Source: an uncultured Fidelibacterota bacterium (GTDB lineage Bacteria > Fidelibacterota > Marinisomatia > Marinisomatales > UBA8229). Taken from it: 51,160 nt of DNA. Where the stretch lies: the NCBI GenBank assembly GCA_913041945.1, contig CAJWIT010000009.1, positions 1 to 51,160 of the forward strand, given 5' to 3'. The position numbers and the translations under genes are program-made. Positions 1-10,476 of the stretch are shown here, piece after piece. The notes under the pieces were generated by a model. It saw nothing but the letters and a program-made list of their open reading frames with translations. It was not told the DNA's origin and searched no databases. Every line of letters begins with the position of its first letter. The stretch's first letter is position 1.

Positions 1-31
1 GTAAATTTTCGTTTAATTTATCTGGAGAAAT

Positions 32-775
32 ATGTCTGGTCATAGCAAATGGTCCACGATTAAGCGGAAAAAAGGTGCAGCGGACGCAAAGCGTGGGAAA
101 ATATTTACAACGATAATCAAAGAAATAACTGTTGCTGCACGAATGGGTGGAGGCGATGAAGCCAGCAACCCACGGTTGAGGCAGGCAATTGCTAAAGCCA
201 AGGATAATAATATGCCTCAGGATAATATCAAAAGAGCAATCATGAAAGGGACTGGTGAATTGCCTGGAATCAATTATGAGGAAGGAACCTATGAAGGATA
301 CGGTCCCGGGGGGGTTGCCATTTTCCTGGAAGTTCTGACCGATAACAAAAAACGGACTGTTGCAGATATCCGCCATCTCATGAGCAAACATGGTGGAAAT
401 CTTGGGGAGAATGGCAGTGTGTCCTGGATGTTTGATAAAAAAGGACAAATCCAGGTTGGGATTGAAGCTGGGGAGGAGGAAACAATTCTTGAAGCAGCCC
501 TGGAGTGCGGCGCTGATGATTTTGAGGTTGAGGAGGATATGTATTTAATTTCAACTGATCCAGCAGAGCTCATGCAGGTGAAAGATCAATTGGAAAGCAA
601 AGGATATGAGATTAACTCAGCAGAAGTGGAAATGGTACCAAAAAACCTTCAGAAAGTGGAGAAGAAAGATGTAGATAGAGTTTTGAATCTTATGGATGAG
701 CTTGAAGACAATGAAGATATAAAGAGTGTCTTTGCAAATTTTGATATCGATGAAGCAGATATACCATCGAGTTAG
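32..775 (+). CDS. yebC: YebC/PmpR family transcriptional regulator / translation factor
   Basis: ORF 247 aa beginning [25 protein letters not shown], the YebC N-terminal signature; followed by ruvC as in many bacteria. Confidence 0.97.
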   Translation: MSGHSKWSTIKRKKGAADAKRGKIFTTIIKEITVAARMGGGDEASNPRLRQAIAKAKDNNMPQDNIKRAIMKGTGELPGINYEEGTYEGYGPGGVAIFLEVLTDNKKRTVADIRHLMSKHGGNLGENGSVSWMFDKKGQIQVGIEAGEEETILEAALECGADDFEVEEDMYLISTDPAELMQVKDQLESKGYEINSAEVEMVPKNLQKVEKKDVDRVLNLMDELEDNEDIKSVFANFDIDEADIPSS

Positions 776-780
776 ATAAG

Positions 781-1254
781 GTGCGGATTATTGGATTTGA
801 TCCGGGGTTAGGCGTATCCGGGTTTGGAATTTTAGAAAAAAAAGGAAATGCTGTACGGGTAATTTGTTATGGTGCAATTCGAACCCCAAGGACAAAAAAA
901 CTTCCGGAAAGATTAAAACACTTATATGATGAAGCGACAAAACTTCTCAAAACGTATACACCAGCTGTGATGTCGATAGAAGATACATTTTATCAAAAAA
1001 ATGTTAAGTCCGCCATGGCACTGGGGCAGGCAAGAGGTGCTTTATTGTTGGCAGGTGCCAATGCAGGTATTCCTTGTTCAGAATTTGCTCCGAGAAAGGT
1101 GAAGCAGTCTGTTACGGGGAACGGTGCAGCTACAAAAGAACAGGTTCAGTTTATGGTTCAGAAAATACTACAGTTGGACAAACCTCCAACCCCTATTGAT
1201 GCGTCCGATGCGCTCGCAATTGGATTGTGTTATTTAAATCAACCGAAGTGGTAA
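781..1254 (+). CDS. ruvC: Holliday junction resolvase RuvC (GTG start)
   Basis: MRIIGFDPGLGVSGFGIL..., conserved acidic residues (SIEDTFY, DASDALAIGLCYL). Confidence 0.96.
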   Translation: MRIIGFDPGLGVSGFGILEKKGNAVRVICYGAIRTPRTKKLPERLKHLYDEATKLLKTYTPAVMSIEDTFYQKNVKSAMALGQARGALLLAGANAGIPCSEFAPRKVKQSVTGNGAATKEQVQFMVQKILQLDKPPTPIDASDALAIGLCYLNQPKW

Positions 1255-1258
1255 AAAA

Positions 1259-1855
1259 ATGATTGATTCAATTTCCGGTTTGCTGATACAAAAGAATCCA
1301 ACGTATGCAGTAGTTGATGTGGGTGGAATCCGGTTGAAAGTGAATATCACAATCAGCACCTACGAAAGATTACCATCAACAGGGTCGAATACGGAGCTGC
1401 TTGTGTACCTGCACGTCCGCGAAGATATTCTTGCACTGTACGGTTTTGATCATGACGACCAGCGATCCATGTTTCTGCTTCTCATTGGGATCAGTGGAAT
1501 CGGGCCCCGGTCTGCAATGGGTATTCTTTCCGGAGCAAGCATCGCTGAGTTTAAAAAACGGATTATTGCCGGAGATGTAAAATCTCTGACGGTGATTCCA
1601 GGAATTGGTCCAAAAACAGCGAAGAGGATCATTGTGGAGCTGAAAGAAAAATTTGTCACGGAGAAGGATGATGATATTTCCATGTTATTTGATGCTGAAA
1701 AAGTGCCGGATGAAATGGATGATGCAATTCAGGCGCTTCAATCTCTTGGATACAGACGTGCCCAGGCCCATAAAGCAATGAAGAAACTGGAAAAAAGTGG
1801 AGATCTGACAGGGAATCTTGAGGAATTGTTGAAAAAAGCATTGAAAAAAATGTAG
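1259..1855 (+). CDS. ruvA: Holliday junction branch migration protein RuvA
   Basis: MIDSISGLLIQKNPTYAVVDVGGIRLKV; HhH motif GIGPKTAKRIIVELKEK. Confidence 0.96.
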   Translation: MIDSISGLLIQKNPTYAVVDVGGIRLKVNITISTYERLPSTGSNTELLVYLHVREDILALYGFDHDDQRSMFLLLIGISGIGPRSAMGILSGASIAEFKKRIIAGDVKSLTVIPGIGPKTAKRIIVELKEKFVTEKDDDISMLFDAEKVPDEMDDAIQALQSLGYRRAQAHKAMKKLEKSGDLTGNLEELLKKALKKM

Positions 1856-1869
1856 GCGGAAAATAAATA

Positions 1870-3111
1870 ATGGCAATTGTAAAACCATTTAGAGGTTTGA
1901 GACCTAAACCCGAATTTTGCAAAGAAATTGCATCACCACCGTACGATGTGCTGAGTACGGAAGAAGCAAGGAAGATTGTAAAACAAAATCCAAAATCGTT
2001 TCTGAGAATCAATAAGGCGGAGTTGGAATTTGCTGATGATATGAATCCATATAGCGAGGCAGTATATCAAAAAGGAAAAGCTAATTTACAGCAGCTTATT
2101 GATAACGGTTTGATGATCCGGGATGAAAATCCCTGTTTTTATGTGTATCGTTTGACGATGGATAATCGCAGTCAAACCGGTCTTGTTTCACTTGTGTCTG
2201 TAGATGATTATGACAATGGACTCATTAAAAAACATGAGCATACCCGCCCTGAAAAAGTGAATGACCGTGCTGACCATATCGATTTTCTTGATGCGCAGGC
2301 AGGGCCTGTTTTTACTGCGTATCGTTTCCAGGAACCAATTCAACGAATATTCAACACCATTACGGAAAATCCTCCCTCAATAGATTTTGTTGCAGATGAC
2401 ACTGTACGTCATGAATTTTGGGTGATCGGTGATCCTGATCTGCAGAAGGGAATCATTTCAGAATTTGCTCCATTTCCACTCTATATTGCCGATGGCCATC
2501 ACCGAAGTCAATCTTCTTCCGAAGTCTGCAGGAGGAAAAAAGAACAAAATCCGCATCATACAGGCGAAGAAGGCTATAATTATTTTCTCAATGTAATTTT
2601 TCCAGATTCAGAACTTACTATTCTACCATACAATCGGGTCGTCCGGGATATGAATGGACTCACGATACCACAAATTCTGGAAAAAACGGATCACAACTTT
2701 GAAATCAGATCTGTGGATGGAGAAGTGAATCCTGAAGAACCCCACACATTCGGGATGTATGTGGAAGGAAACTGGTTTTTTCTGAAAGCCAGGGAAGGCA
2801 GTTTTGACCCGAATGACCCAACGGGATCCATTGATGCAGCTATTCTTGGTGATAACTTTATTGCTCCGATTTTTGGCATTGCAGACCCGAAAACTGATAA
2901 GCGAATTAATTTCGTCGGTGGAATTCGCGGCACAAAGGAATTGATCAGATTAGTGAATTCCGGAGAATATAAATTAGCGTTTTCATTGTTCCCAACTTCC
3001 ATTAAACAACTGTTAGATGTTGCTGATGCCGGAGAAGTTATGCCCCCAAAATCTACCTGGTTTGAACCAAAACTTCGGAGCGGGATGATCGTCAATATGT
3101 TAACCGATTAA
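1870..3111 (+). CDS. DUF1015 family protein (ParB/Srx-like, DGHHR motif), serine-metabolism associated
   Basis: 413 aa, KPFRGLRPKPEF...SPPYDVLS N-terminus and IADGHHRSQSSS motif; directly upstream of serA and serC. Confidence 0.88.
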   Translation: MAIVKPFRGLRPKPEFCKEIASPPYDVLSTEEARKIVKQNPKSFLRINKAELEFADDMNPYSEAVYQKGKANLQQLIDNGLMIRDENPCFYVYRLTMDNRSQTGLVSLVSVDDYDNGLIKKHEHTRPEKVNDRADHIDFLDAQAGPVFTAYRFQEPIQRIFNTITENPPSIDFVADDTVRHEFWVIGDPDLQKGIISEFAPFPLYIADGHHRSQSSSEVCRRKKEQNPHHTGEEGYNYFLNVIFPDSELTILPYNRVVRDMNGLTIPQILEKTDHNFEIRSVDGEVNPEEPHTFGMYVEGNWFFLKAREGSFDPNDPTGSIDAAILGDNFIAPIFGIADPKTDKRINFVGGIRGTKELIRLVNSGEYKLAFSLFPTSIKQLLDVADAGEVMPPKSTWFEPKLRSGMIVNMLTD

Positions 3112-3126
3112 AAAGGGAAATTATTT

Positions 3127-4005
3127 ATGCTTATTCTTATTTCAGATGCGTTTGCACCGGATCTTCCGGAGAAGCTTTCTCCGTATGGTGACGTCACGGA
3201 TGATAAGGAAAAACTGCCGGAAGCAACCGTTGTACTCGTGCGTAGTAAAACAAAAGTTACAAGGGAGTATATAGATTCTGCACCAAATCTCAAACTGGTG
3301 ATCCGTGGCGGTGTAGGACTTGATAACATTGACCTGAACTATGCTGCTGAGAAGGGAATTGCCGTTCATAATACCGCTGCGGCTTCGTCAATTGCCGTTG
3401 CTGAACTGGCTTTCACACTGATGATAGCCCTGCCAAATCATGTGACCAGAGCCGACAGTACAATGCGTGCCGGTCAGTGGGCTAAAAAAGAACTGAAACG
3501 TACCGAACTGTATAAAAAGACACTGGGAATTGTCGGGCTTGGAAGGATTGGAACCGAACTGGCTAAAAGAGCGGCTGCTTTTGGAATGAACGTTGTTGCC
3601 TACGATCCATTTGTCGATTCAAGCGAAGTTGCGACAATGAAACCAGATTTGAAAGACGTTCTAAACAATTCTGATTATGTTTCTTTACATCTTCCCCTTA
3701 CTGAGGAAACCAGAGGAATAATCGATGCTGAAATACTCAATGAATTCAAGGACGGAGCCTATCTCATTAATACCGGGCGCGGTAAAACAATTGTTGAAGA
3801 AGATGTTGTTGAAGCATTGAAGAGTGGAAAACTGGCTGGGTTCGGCAACGATGTATGGTATTCCGATCCACCGGAAAACACACCATTGATTGATGCTCCG
3901 AATGTTATCATGCTGCCACATTTAGGAGCATCTACGAAGGAAAATCTGTTGAGAATTGGGGATATTATCGAATCCATTGTCCGTGATTTTGTTCCCACTG
4001 ATTAA
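3127..4005 (+). CDS. serA: D-2-hydroxyacid dehydrogenase, probable phosphoglycerate dehydrogenase, short form lacking an ACT domain
   Basis: VIRGGVGLDNIDL, GIVGLGRIGTELAKRA Rossmann motif, LPHLGASTKENL; adjacent to serC. Confidence 0.9.
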   Translation: MLILISDAFAPDLPEKLSPYGDVTDDKEKLPEATVVLVRSKTKVTREYIDSAPNLKLVIRGGVGLDNIDLNYAAEKGIAVHNTAAASSIAVAELAFTLMIALPNHVTRADSTMRAGQWAKKELKRTELYKKTLGIVGLGRIGTELAKRAAAFGMNVVAYDPFVDSSEVATMKPDLKDVLNNSDYVSLHLPLTEETRGIIDAEILNEFKDGAYLINTGRGKTIVEEDVVEALKSGKLAGFGNDVWYSDPPENTPLIDAPNVIMLPHLGASTKENLLRIGDIIESIVRDFVPTD

Positions 4006-4031
4006 CTCGCTTTTAAAAAGGAGATATTACA

Positions 4032-5117
4032 ATGCAAAACCGTGTTTTTAATTTTAATCCGGGGCCTTCTGCACTTCCCGCTGCTGTACTGAATCAAATT
4101 CAGGAAGAATTATTGAACTACAAGTCAACCGGAATGTCCATACTTGAAACTTCCCATCGCTCACCTGAATATGAGGGAATTAATGATTCTGCTATTGCAC
4201 TTTGTAAAGAGTTTATGGGTATTGGCGATGAGTTTCATGTACTGTTTGTTGGTGGAGGTGCTTCCACACAATTTGATTATATTCCTCTTAATTTCTTGCC
4301 TGTTGGCGGAACAGCAGCATACGTAGATACCGGAACATGGGCGTCTAAAGCTGTAAAGGAAGCTGAAAAAATCGGAAATGTTCATTTGGCTGGCAGTTCA
4401 AAGGACTTAGACTATACCTATATCCTCAGTACCAGTGAGTTGGATATTCCAGAAGATTCAGCATATCTGCATATTACTTCCAATAATACGATCAAGGGAA
4501 CACAGTGGCACTCGTTTCCTGATACTGAAAATATTCCGCTCGTTTGCGATATGTCTTCGGATATTTGTTCACGCAACCTTAATTTTTCCCGATTTTCTTT
4601 AATCTATGCTGGAGCCCAAAAAAACCTGGGACCGTCTGGAGTAACTGTGGTTATACTTCGAAAAGATTTCCTGGAAAAATGTAACCCCGATTTACCAACC
4701 ATGTTTGATTATCGTACACATGTGAATAAAAAATCTCTTTTCAATACTCCGCCTGTTTTCGCTGTTTATACCTTGAATTTAGTTTTGAAGTGGATAAAAA
4801 ATCTTGGCGGGTTAGGCGAATTGGAGAAAATAACGAAAGCGAAAAAAGATATTATCTACAATTTAATAGATACGTATCCGGACTTTTTCCGCGGAACTGT
4901 AAGGGAAGACAGCAGAAGCTGGATGAATGTAACTCTACGGTTACCTTCGGAAGAACTGGAACAGAAACTGGTTGTAAAAGGGAAAGAATCAGGATTTGTC
5001 GGTTTAAAAGGCCATAGAAGTGTCGGGGGTATCCGGGTATCGCTTTACAACGGTGTACCTCTTGAAGCAGCGGAAAAAGTAGCAGAATTTATGGAAGATT
5101 TTAAAAAAGCAAATTAA
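4032..5117 (+). CDS. serC: Phosphoserine aminotransferase
   Basis: FNFNPGPSALP..., ETSHRSPEYE, GAQKNLGPSGVTVVI PLP-lysine region. Confidence 0.97.
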   Translation: MQNRVFNFNPGPSALPAAVLNQIQEELLNYKSTGMSILETSHRSPEYEGINDSAIALCKEFMGIGDEFHVLFVGGGASTQFDYIPLNFLPVGGTAAYVDTGTWASKAVKEAEKIGNVHLAGSSKDLDYTYILSTSELDIPEDSAYLHITSNNTIKGTQWHSFPDTENIPLVCDMSSDICSRNLNFSRFSLIYAGAQKNLGPSGVTVVILRKDFLEKCNPDLPTMFDYRTHVNKKSLFNTPPVFAVYTLNLVLKWIKNLGGLGELEKITKAKKDIIYNLIDTYPDFFRGTVREDSRSWMNVTLRLPSEELEQKLVVKGKESGFVGLKGHRSVGGIRVSLYNGVPLEAAEKVAEFMEDFKKAN

Positions 5118-5133
5118 GTTGGTTGAAACCAAC
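5118..5133 (+). terminator. Candidate hairpin immediately after the serC stop (GTTGGTT-GA-AACCAAC)
   Basis: Perfect 7-bp inverted repeat starting at the base after TAA; no strong T-tract, so terminator function is tentative. Confidence 0.3.
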
Positions 5134-5216
5134 GTTTCCTGTGGAAGTCAGATGGTAGTATCCTCTGTAAATTGAAGAAATGAACATCCGACTTTTATTC
5201 AAAAAGTGATTCAGAA

Positions 5217-6311
5217 TTGCCCATAAAAAATACGTCTCTTTACAGTCGGCATCTTGCGTTACAAGGCAAAATGGTCCCATTTGCCGGATATATGATGCCA
5301 GTCCATTACACTGGAATTGTGCATGAACATCACGCTGTCCGAAACACAGCGGGAATATTTGATGTCAGTCATATGGGTGAATTCATTATAAAAGGAAAAA
5401 ATGCGGAATCATTTCTCCAATATATGACAATTAACGATGTAGCAGGTTTAAAACCGGGACAAGCACAGTATTCTGCAATGTGTATGGAAGGTGGTGGAAT
5501 AATTGATGACCTGCTGATTTATCGTTACAGCGATCGATTTATGATTGTGGTAAACGCTGCTAATATCCAGAAGGATTTTAAATGGCTTGAAAAAAATCTG
5601 ATGGATGGTGTTGTATTGAAAGATGTAAGTGATGAAATTAACCTGATTGCTCTGCAGGGACCGGAATCCAGGAGGATTTTACAGGAAATTATGCCATCGG
5701 ACGTAAGTATGTTGCCATTTTATCATTGTATCGAAGATAAATATGAAGACAATAACATCCTTATTGCGCGTACAGGTTATACAGGGGAACTTGGTTTTGA
5801 GATTTACGGAAATCTGAATGTGATTCCTAAAATTTGGGATGCTTTGATGGAAGTTGGTAAGGAGCATGGGATTGTTCCTGCAGGGTTGGGTGCCAGAGAT
5901 ACGCTTCGCCTTGAAATGAAATATTGTTTGTATGGGAATGATTTTGATGAATCAACAAATCCATTTGAAGCCGGATTAGGATGGATTACAAAACTGGGGA
6001 AGGGAAATTTTATTGGGAGAAAAGCTCTTATGAAGAAAAAGGAACAAATTTCCCGTCGATTAGTATGTTTTGAAATGATGGAACGGGCAATCCCAAGGCA
6101 TGGATATCCGATTTTTCTTGGAAATAAAAAAAATGGGGAAGTAACAAGCGGGTCTCAATCACCCTCATTAAATAAAGGGATAGGCCTTGGTTTTATAAAT
6201 CATCCACATACAAAGGTGGGGACAATATTAGAAGTTGAAATTCGTGGTCAGAAAAAATCTGCTATTATAGTAAAACCACCATTTTATAAAAATGGCACGG
6301 CTAACATTTAA
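5217..6311 (+). CDS. gcvT: Glycine cleavage system aminomethyltransferase T protein (TTG start)
   Basis: VPFAGYMMPVHYTGI, ARTGYTGELGFEIY, PAGLGARDTLRLE motifs. Confidence 0.96.
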   Translation: MPIKNTSLYSRHLALQGKMVPFAGYMMPVHYTGIVHEHHAVRNTAGIFDVSHMGEFIIKGKNAESFLQYMTINDVAGLKPGQAQYSAMCMEGGGIIDDLLIYRYSDRFMIVVNAANIQKDFKWLEKNLMDGVVLKDVSDEINLIALQGPESRRILQEIMPSDVSMLPFYHCIEDKYEDNNILIARTGYTGELGFEIYGNLNVIPKIWDALMEVGKEHGIVPAGLGARDTLRLEMKYCLYGNDFDESTNPFEAGLGWITKLGKGNFIGRKALMKKKEQISRRLVCFEMMERAIPRHGYPIFLGNKKNGEVTSGSQSPSLNKGIGLGFINHPHTKVGTILEVEIRGQKKSAIIVKPPFYKNGTANI

Positions 6312-6445
6312 TTTTGTTTTTTTCAACAAAAGGTTTTTAATGAATGTTGTACATTTTCTAACATAAAAAACAATGTTAAACAAAATATTCAGCAAAAAAA
6401 TGGATTTATTTTTTAATATTTTCACTCTCAAGAAAATAAGTTAGT

Positions 6446-8824
6446 ATGAAAGAACGAAGATTAGAAATAATCGGTATTTTGATCATTATCATTTCTCTGC
6501 TGGTTTTAGCAAGTTTGATAGGATTCAATCCCAGTGAAGAGGTAGGGGGAATTCCTCCTAATTTACCAACTGAAAATCCCATGGGGATTGTGGGCGTTTT
6601 TATTGCTGATTTTTTCATTAAAAAGACATTTGGTATTTCTGGTGTTATTTTCCCAATACTTGGAATTATCTGGGGATGGTGGGTTTTCAGCCGAAAGAAA
6701 TTAAAATCTCTCAACAGAGCTACAGGATATACCCTTGGGGCTGCATTCCTCTTTTCAATAACTGCTGGATTGATTATTCTTCTCGCGGGGGAAAACACTG
6801 ATAATGATTTTGTTTTATCTGGATTGATCGGCGGGACCATTGCAAAATTATTAATGGATCAACTGGGCACCATTGGTGGGATGTTAGTATTGATTGGATC
6901 CTGGCTTGTACTTGTTCGCGGATATTTTTCATGGAGTTTTTATAAACCTATTAAATCTTTTACCGAAAAGGTTAATGATTGGAAAGGAAAAAAGGAACTA
7001 AAGAAAAAGTTGAAAACTTCTGAAGATGCTAAACGGAAGCATACAAAGGACCTTCTATCCACGATAAATGATCAGGAAGTGAAGCAGAAAAAGGCTTCTC
7101 CTGTAGAAGAAGAAACTGAGCCTGTTACAGAAGAAGTTACAGATGAGCCCCCATCTGATTTAGAACCGGAACTAACATCTAACGTTGAGGCACAGGAAGA
7201 ATCTGAATTGGTTGATCAAGAAAAGGAAATGGATGGAATCACCAAGCCTGATGAGAAGTCAGAGCAAAGACAAACAGAAGATAAAATTGGATCTGGTGAA
7301 GGCGTTGAAGTTGGGGAAATGGTAAAGGAAAAAGAAATAGATCTTGATTCTATCCAAGATCGTCAAGTGCCTAAACGGGAATATCAATTACCGTCAACTG
7401 ACCTTTTGACAACGCCAATTTCTATTTCCGAAGGAATGTCCCGGGATGAATTGTTAGAACGTGCAAATTTTTTAACACAGTCTCTTGCAACATTTGGTGT
7501 AGAAGGAAAAGTGGTCAATGTGCATCCAGGACCGGTTATTACATTGTTTGAAGTGGAGCCGGCGGAAGGAGTTCGGGTAAATAAATTTGTACAATTATCG
7601 GATGATCTCGCACGTGTTATGGAAGCGAGCAGGGTTCGTGTGATTGCTCCAATACCCGGAAAATCTTCTGTTGGAATTGAAATACCGAACCGGAATCCTG
7701 CGATGGTCTATTTCAAGTCAGTAATAAACTCAGAAAAGTTTGCAAATACAACGTCCAAATTAACATTAGCAATCGGGAAGAATACATCAGGTGAAATTGC
7801 AACATTAGACCTTGCGCAAATGCCTCATCTATTGATTGCCGGAACAACGGGATCGGGTAAATCCGTATGCTTGAATACGATTGTGTGCAGTATTCTTTAT
7901 CAAGCAACACCGGATGAAGTAAAATTTATGATAATTGATCCCAAAAAAGTGGAAATGACGCTGTATAGAGCCTTAGCACCATACTATTTGCTGAAAACAG
8001 AGGATTTTGATGAACCAATTGTAACCACAATGGAAAATGCTATCTTGGCTCTCCGGGCGCTGGAAAAAGAAATGGACAATCGGTATGTAGTATTAGCTGA
8101 TGCTGTTGTTCGAAATATCGATGAGTATAACAAGAAGATGAAAGAAGAAGACCAGCCAATTATGCCCTACATCCTTCTTGTTATTGATGAGCTGGCCGAT
8201 TTGATGATGATGAGTGCAAAAGATGTTGAGACTCCGATTGCTCGTCTTGCTCAGCTTGCACGTGCTGTCGGAATCCATCTTGTGATTGCAACGCAGCGTC
8301 CTTCGGTGGACGTAATTACCGGTGTGATTAAGGCAAATTTTCCATCCCGAATTGCATTTCAGGTAGCAACTAAGATTGATTCCCGTACGATTTTGGATAC
8401 TCAGGGTGCTGAAAAATTAATCGGAAGGGGAGATATGTTATTCCAAGGACTTAATTCTCCCGAACCCGTTCGCCTTCATAATGCATATGTATCTTTGGAA
8501 GAGATTGAAGCAATCATGAGTTATATTAAAGAACAACCAGTTGTTGAGGAATTAAAACTCGCAAGCGTTCGTGAAGTATCTTCGACCGATTTTACAATCG
8601 ATAATGGAAACGGAGATGATTTATTAAATGAAGCAATCCGTTTGGTTGTTATTCATCAGCAAGGGTCAATTTCGTTGCTTCAGAGGAGATTGAAGGTGGG
8701 TTATTCTCGTGCTGCACGTCTGATTGACGAAATGGAGAAAATCGGTGTTGTTGGACCATTTACCGGTAGCAAAGCTAGGGAAGTCCTTGTAGATGAATCC
8801 TACTTGGAAATTATCAAACCCTAG
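6446..8824 (+). CDS. ftsK: DNA translocase FtsK/SpoIIIE
   Basis: N-terminal TM segments, acidic linker, Walker A GTTGSGKSVCLN, Walker B ILLVIDELADLMM, C-terminal gamma winged helix (ISLLQRRLKVGYSRAARLIDEME). Confidence 0.97.
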   Translation: MKERRLEIIGILIIIISLLVLASLIGFNPSEEVGGIPPNLPTENPMGIVGVFIADFFIKKTFGISGVIFPILGIIWGWWVFSRKKLKSLNRATGYTLGAAFLFSITAGLIILLAGENTDNDFVLSGLIGGTIAKLLMDQLGTIGGMLVLIGSWLVLVRGYFSWSFYKPIKSFTEKVNDWKGKKELKKKLKTSEDAKRKHTKDLLSTINDQEVKQKKASPVEEETEPVTEEVTDEPPSDLEPELTSNVEAQEESELVDQEKEMDGITKPDEKSEQRQTEDKIGSGEGVEVGEMVKEKEIDLDSIQDRQVPKREYQLPSTDLLTTPISISEGMSRDELLERANFLTQSLATFGVEGKVVNVHPGPVITLFEVEPAEGVRVNKFVQLSDDLARVMEASRVRVIAPIPGKSSVGIEIPNRNPAMVYFKSVINSEKFANTTSKLTLAIGKNTSGEIATLDLAQMPHLLIAGTTGSGKSVCLNTIVCSILYQATPDEVKFMIIDPKKVEMTLYRALAPYYLLKTEDFDEPIVTTMENAILALRALEKEMDNRYVVLADAVVRNIDEYNKKMKEEDQPIMPYILLVIDELADLMMMSAKDVETPIARLAQLARAVGIHLVIATQRPSVDVITGVIKANFPSRIAFQVATKIDSRTILDTQGAEKLIGRGDMLFQGLNSPEPVRLHNAYVSLEEIEAIMSYIKEQPVVEELKLASVREVSSTDFTIDNGNGDDLLNEAIRLVVIHQQGSISLLQRRLKVGYSRAARLIDEMEKIGVVGPFTGSKAREVLVDESYLEIIKP

Positions 8825-8828
8825 ACAA

Positions 8829-9413
8829 ATGAAATTTATATATTATGTTTCTTTGACTGTTTTTCTCTCTTTTTTGATGGGAAATCATCCTGTCTTAGAT
8901 TCAATATCTACGCGATTGCATACTCCTCGAGGAGTACTCATGAGTCTGGAAATTCATCAGGATCAATATGGAAATGAATGGATTGAAACGGCAAATTTCG
9001 AAATTGTGAATGAACGCCAATTTATTTTTCAATCATCTCACCAAGTCTTAAAGGTTGATGGACAGGTAATCTATACTTTTAATCCTGAATCTAAACAAGT
9101 GGTCGTTGACCAGATACTTCCAGATGAATTCAGTATTATCGATTTATTGAGAGGTAATTTTGAGGAAATAACAGTGAAAAAAATCGAGAATAATTCCGAT
9201 TCAATATTATTAGAATTCACAATTAATGAGATGAATATCTCTGGGTCAATTATGATTCAAACTGAGTCCTTTATCCCTGAGCAGTTGGTTTTATATTATG
9301 ATGAAAACAACCAAATCAATGTGACGATAAACTCCTTTAATGAATTATCTGCGAATAAGATTTATGATGAGTTCAATATATCCGAATGGGAAGTCATAGA
9401 TTTAAGAAATTGA
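8829..9413 (+). CDS. LolA-like outer-membrane lipoprotein carrier domain protein
   Basis: Signal peptide from internal ATG at 8829 (MKFIYYVSLTVFLSFLMG); LolA-like beta-strand pattern; ftsK-lolA order is common. Confidence 0.7.
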   Translation: MKFIYYVSLTVFLSFLMGNHPVLDSISTRLHTPRGVLMSLEIHQDQYGNEWIETANFEIVNERQFIFQSSHQVLKVDGQVIYTFNPESKQVVVDQILPDEFSIIDLLRGNFEEITVKKIENNSDSILLEFTINEMNISGSIMIQTESFIPEQLVLYYDENNQINVTINSFNELSANKIYDEFNISEWEVIDLRN

Positions 9414-9450
9414 TTTCTAGAAGGATGAAAAGCCTGCTAAAGTTAAAATT

Positions 9451-10476
9451 ATGAATTTACAATCGAAAAAAGTTGCAACCATTGTTTTCAGTATACTCAT
9501 CAGCATGGCAGGGCTGTGGTATGCATTCCAGAAAATAAATATTACGGAATTTTGGTCTCATCTCTCATCAGTCAACTATGGTCTTTTTCTTTTTGCTATG
9601 GGGCTCATGATTTTTTCTGTCCTGGTTCGTGCGTACCGTTGGAAATTAATCTTGAAACCCTTTGAAAATTTCCGGATTAATCCTCTTTTTGGGTCCACGA
9701 TGCTTGGTTATTTCGGGAATAGCGTATTACCATTTAGAATAGGTGAAGTCCTCCGCGGATACAGTCTCAGTAGAGTCAGTCCACTTTCCTTTTCAGTTAC
9801 AATGGGGACAATCATTTTGGAGCGTATCCTGGATATGCTTGGTTTAATACTATTAATTGGAATTTTTATGGTTACCCCGCTTTCTATTGGAGATCCAAAA
9901 CTCGTTCCCCTTATACCTGCATGGATGATGAAATCAATTTTTATTGCAGTGCTTTCAACTGTAGTGTTATTTATTTCAATTCTCATTTTTGGAAGAAATT
10001 TGCTCACCTATTTTAATGGAATTCAAAGGAATAGGAATGGTCGCAAATCGTTATTATTCAAAAGAGTAGTTGGTATGTTAATTAATTTATTAGAAGGAAT
10101 TACTTCTATAAAAAATTCAAATCACTCCTTTCAGATTGCACTTCAAACTATATATTTGTGGGCTATTTATTATGCCTGTACTTATTTAATAGCGCAAGCA
10201 GTACATATTAATATTGGATGGATTGGAATTGGCATAGTGCTTATTGGCTCCACACTTTCCATAACTGTTCCTGCCGCTCCGGGATATATTGGTACATATC
10301 ATGCAGCGATTGTTTATTTAGGGACGACACTTTTTGCTATTTCTCGTCCAGAAGCACAGGCTTTTGCTGTGATTATGCATGCAAGCGGATATCTGCCATT
10401 TGTTATTCTGGGAGCTTATTATTTCATTAAAAGTTCAATTCATATTTCAGACATCAAGGATAAAAACTTGGTTTAA
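9451..10476 (+). CDS. UPF0104 / LPG-synthase-TM family flippase-like integral membrane protein
   Basis: 341 aa multi-TM protein with LVRAYRWKLILKP, FGNSVLPFRIGEVLRGY and PAAPGYIGTYHAAIV motifs typical of the family. Confidence 0.82.
   Translation: MNLQSKKVATIVFSILISMAGLWYAFQKINITEFWSHLSSVNYGLFLFAMGLMIFSVLVRAYRWKLILKPFENFRINPLFGSTMLGYFGNSVLPFRIGEVLRGYSLSRVSPLSFSVTMGTIILERILDMLGLILLIGIFMVTPLSIGDPKLVPLIPAWMMKSIFIAVLSTVVLFISILIFGRNLLTYFNGIQRNRNGRKSLLFKRVVGMLINLLEGITSIKNSNHSFQIALQTIYLWAIYYACTYLIAQAVHINIGWIGIGIVLIGSTLSITVPAAPGYIGTYHAAIVYLGTTLFAISRPEAQAFAVIMHASGYLPFVILGAYYFIKSSIHISDIKDKNLV

Noticed and set aside
1656-2012. 118-aa minus-strand ORF across the ruvA/DUF1015 junction
   Set aside because: Overlaps two well-supported genes and has no recognisable domain.
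5118-5216. Possible glycine riboswitch upstream of gcvT
   Set aside because: The 99-nt gap lacks recognisable glycine-aptamer core motifs; only a short hairpin after serC is visible.
5997-6004. GGGAAGGG, a match to the E. coli KOPS consensus GGGNAGGG near ftsK
   Set aside because: Single 8-mer match inside gcvT; no skew analysis possible and species specificity unknown.
6312-6331. TTTTGTT-N6-AACAAAA inverted repeat after gcvT as terminator
   Set aside because: Stem is almost all A/T in an A/T-rich gap, so chance occurrence is likely; not listed as a feature.
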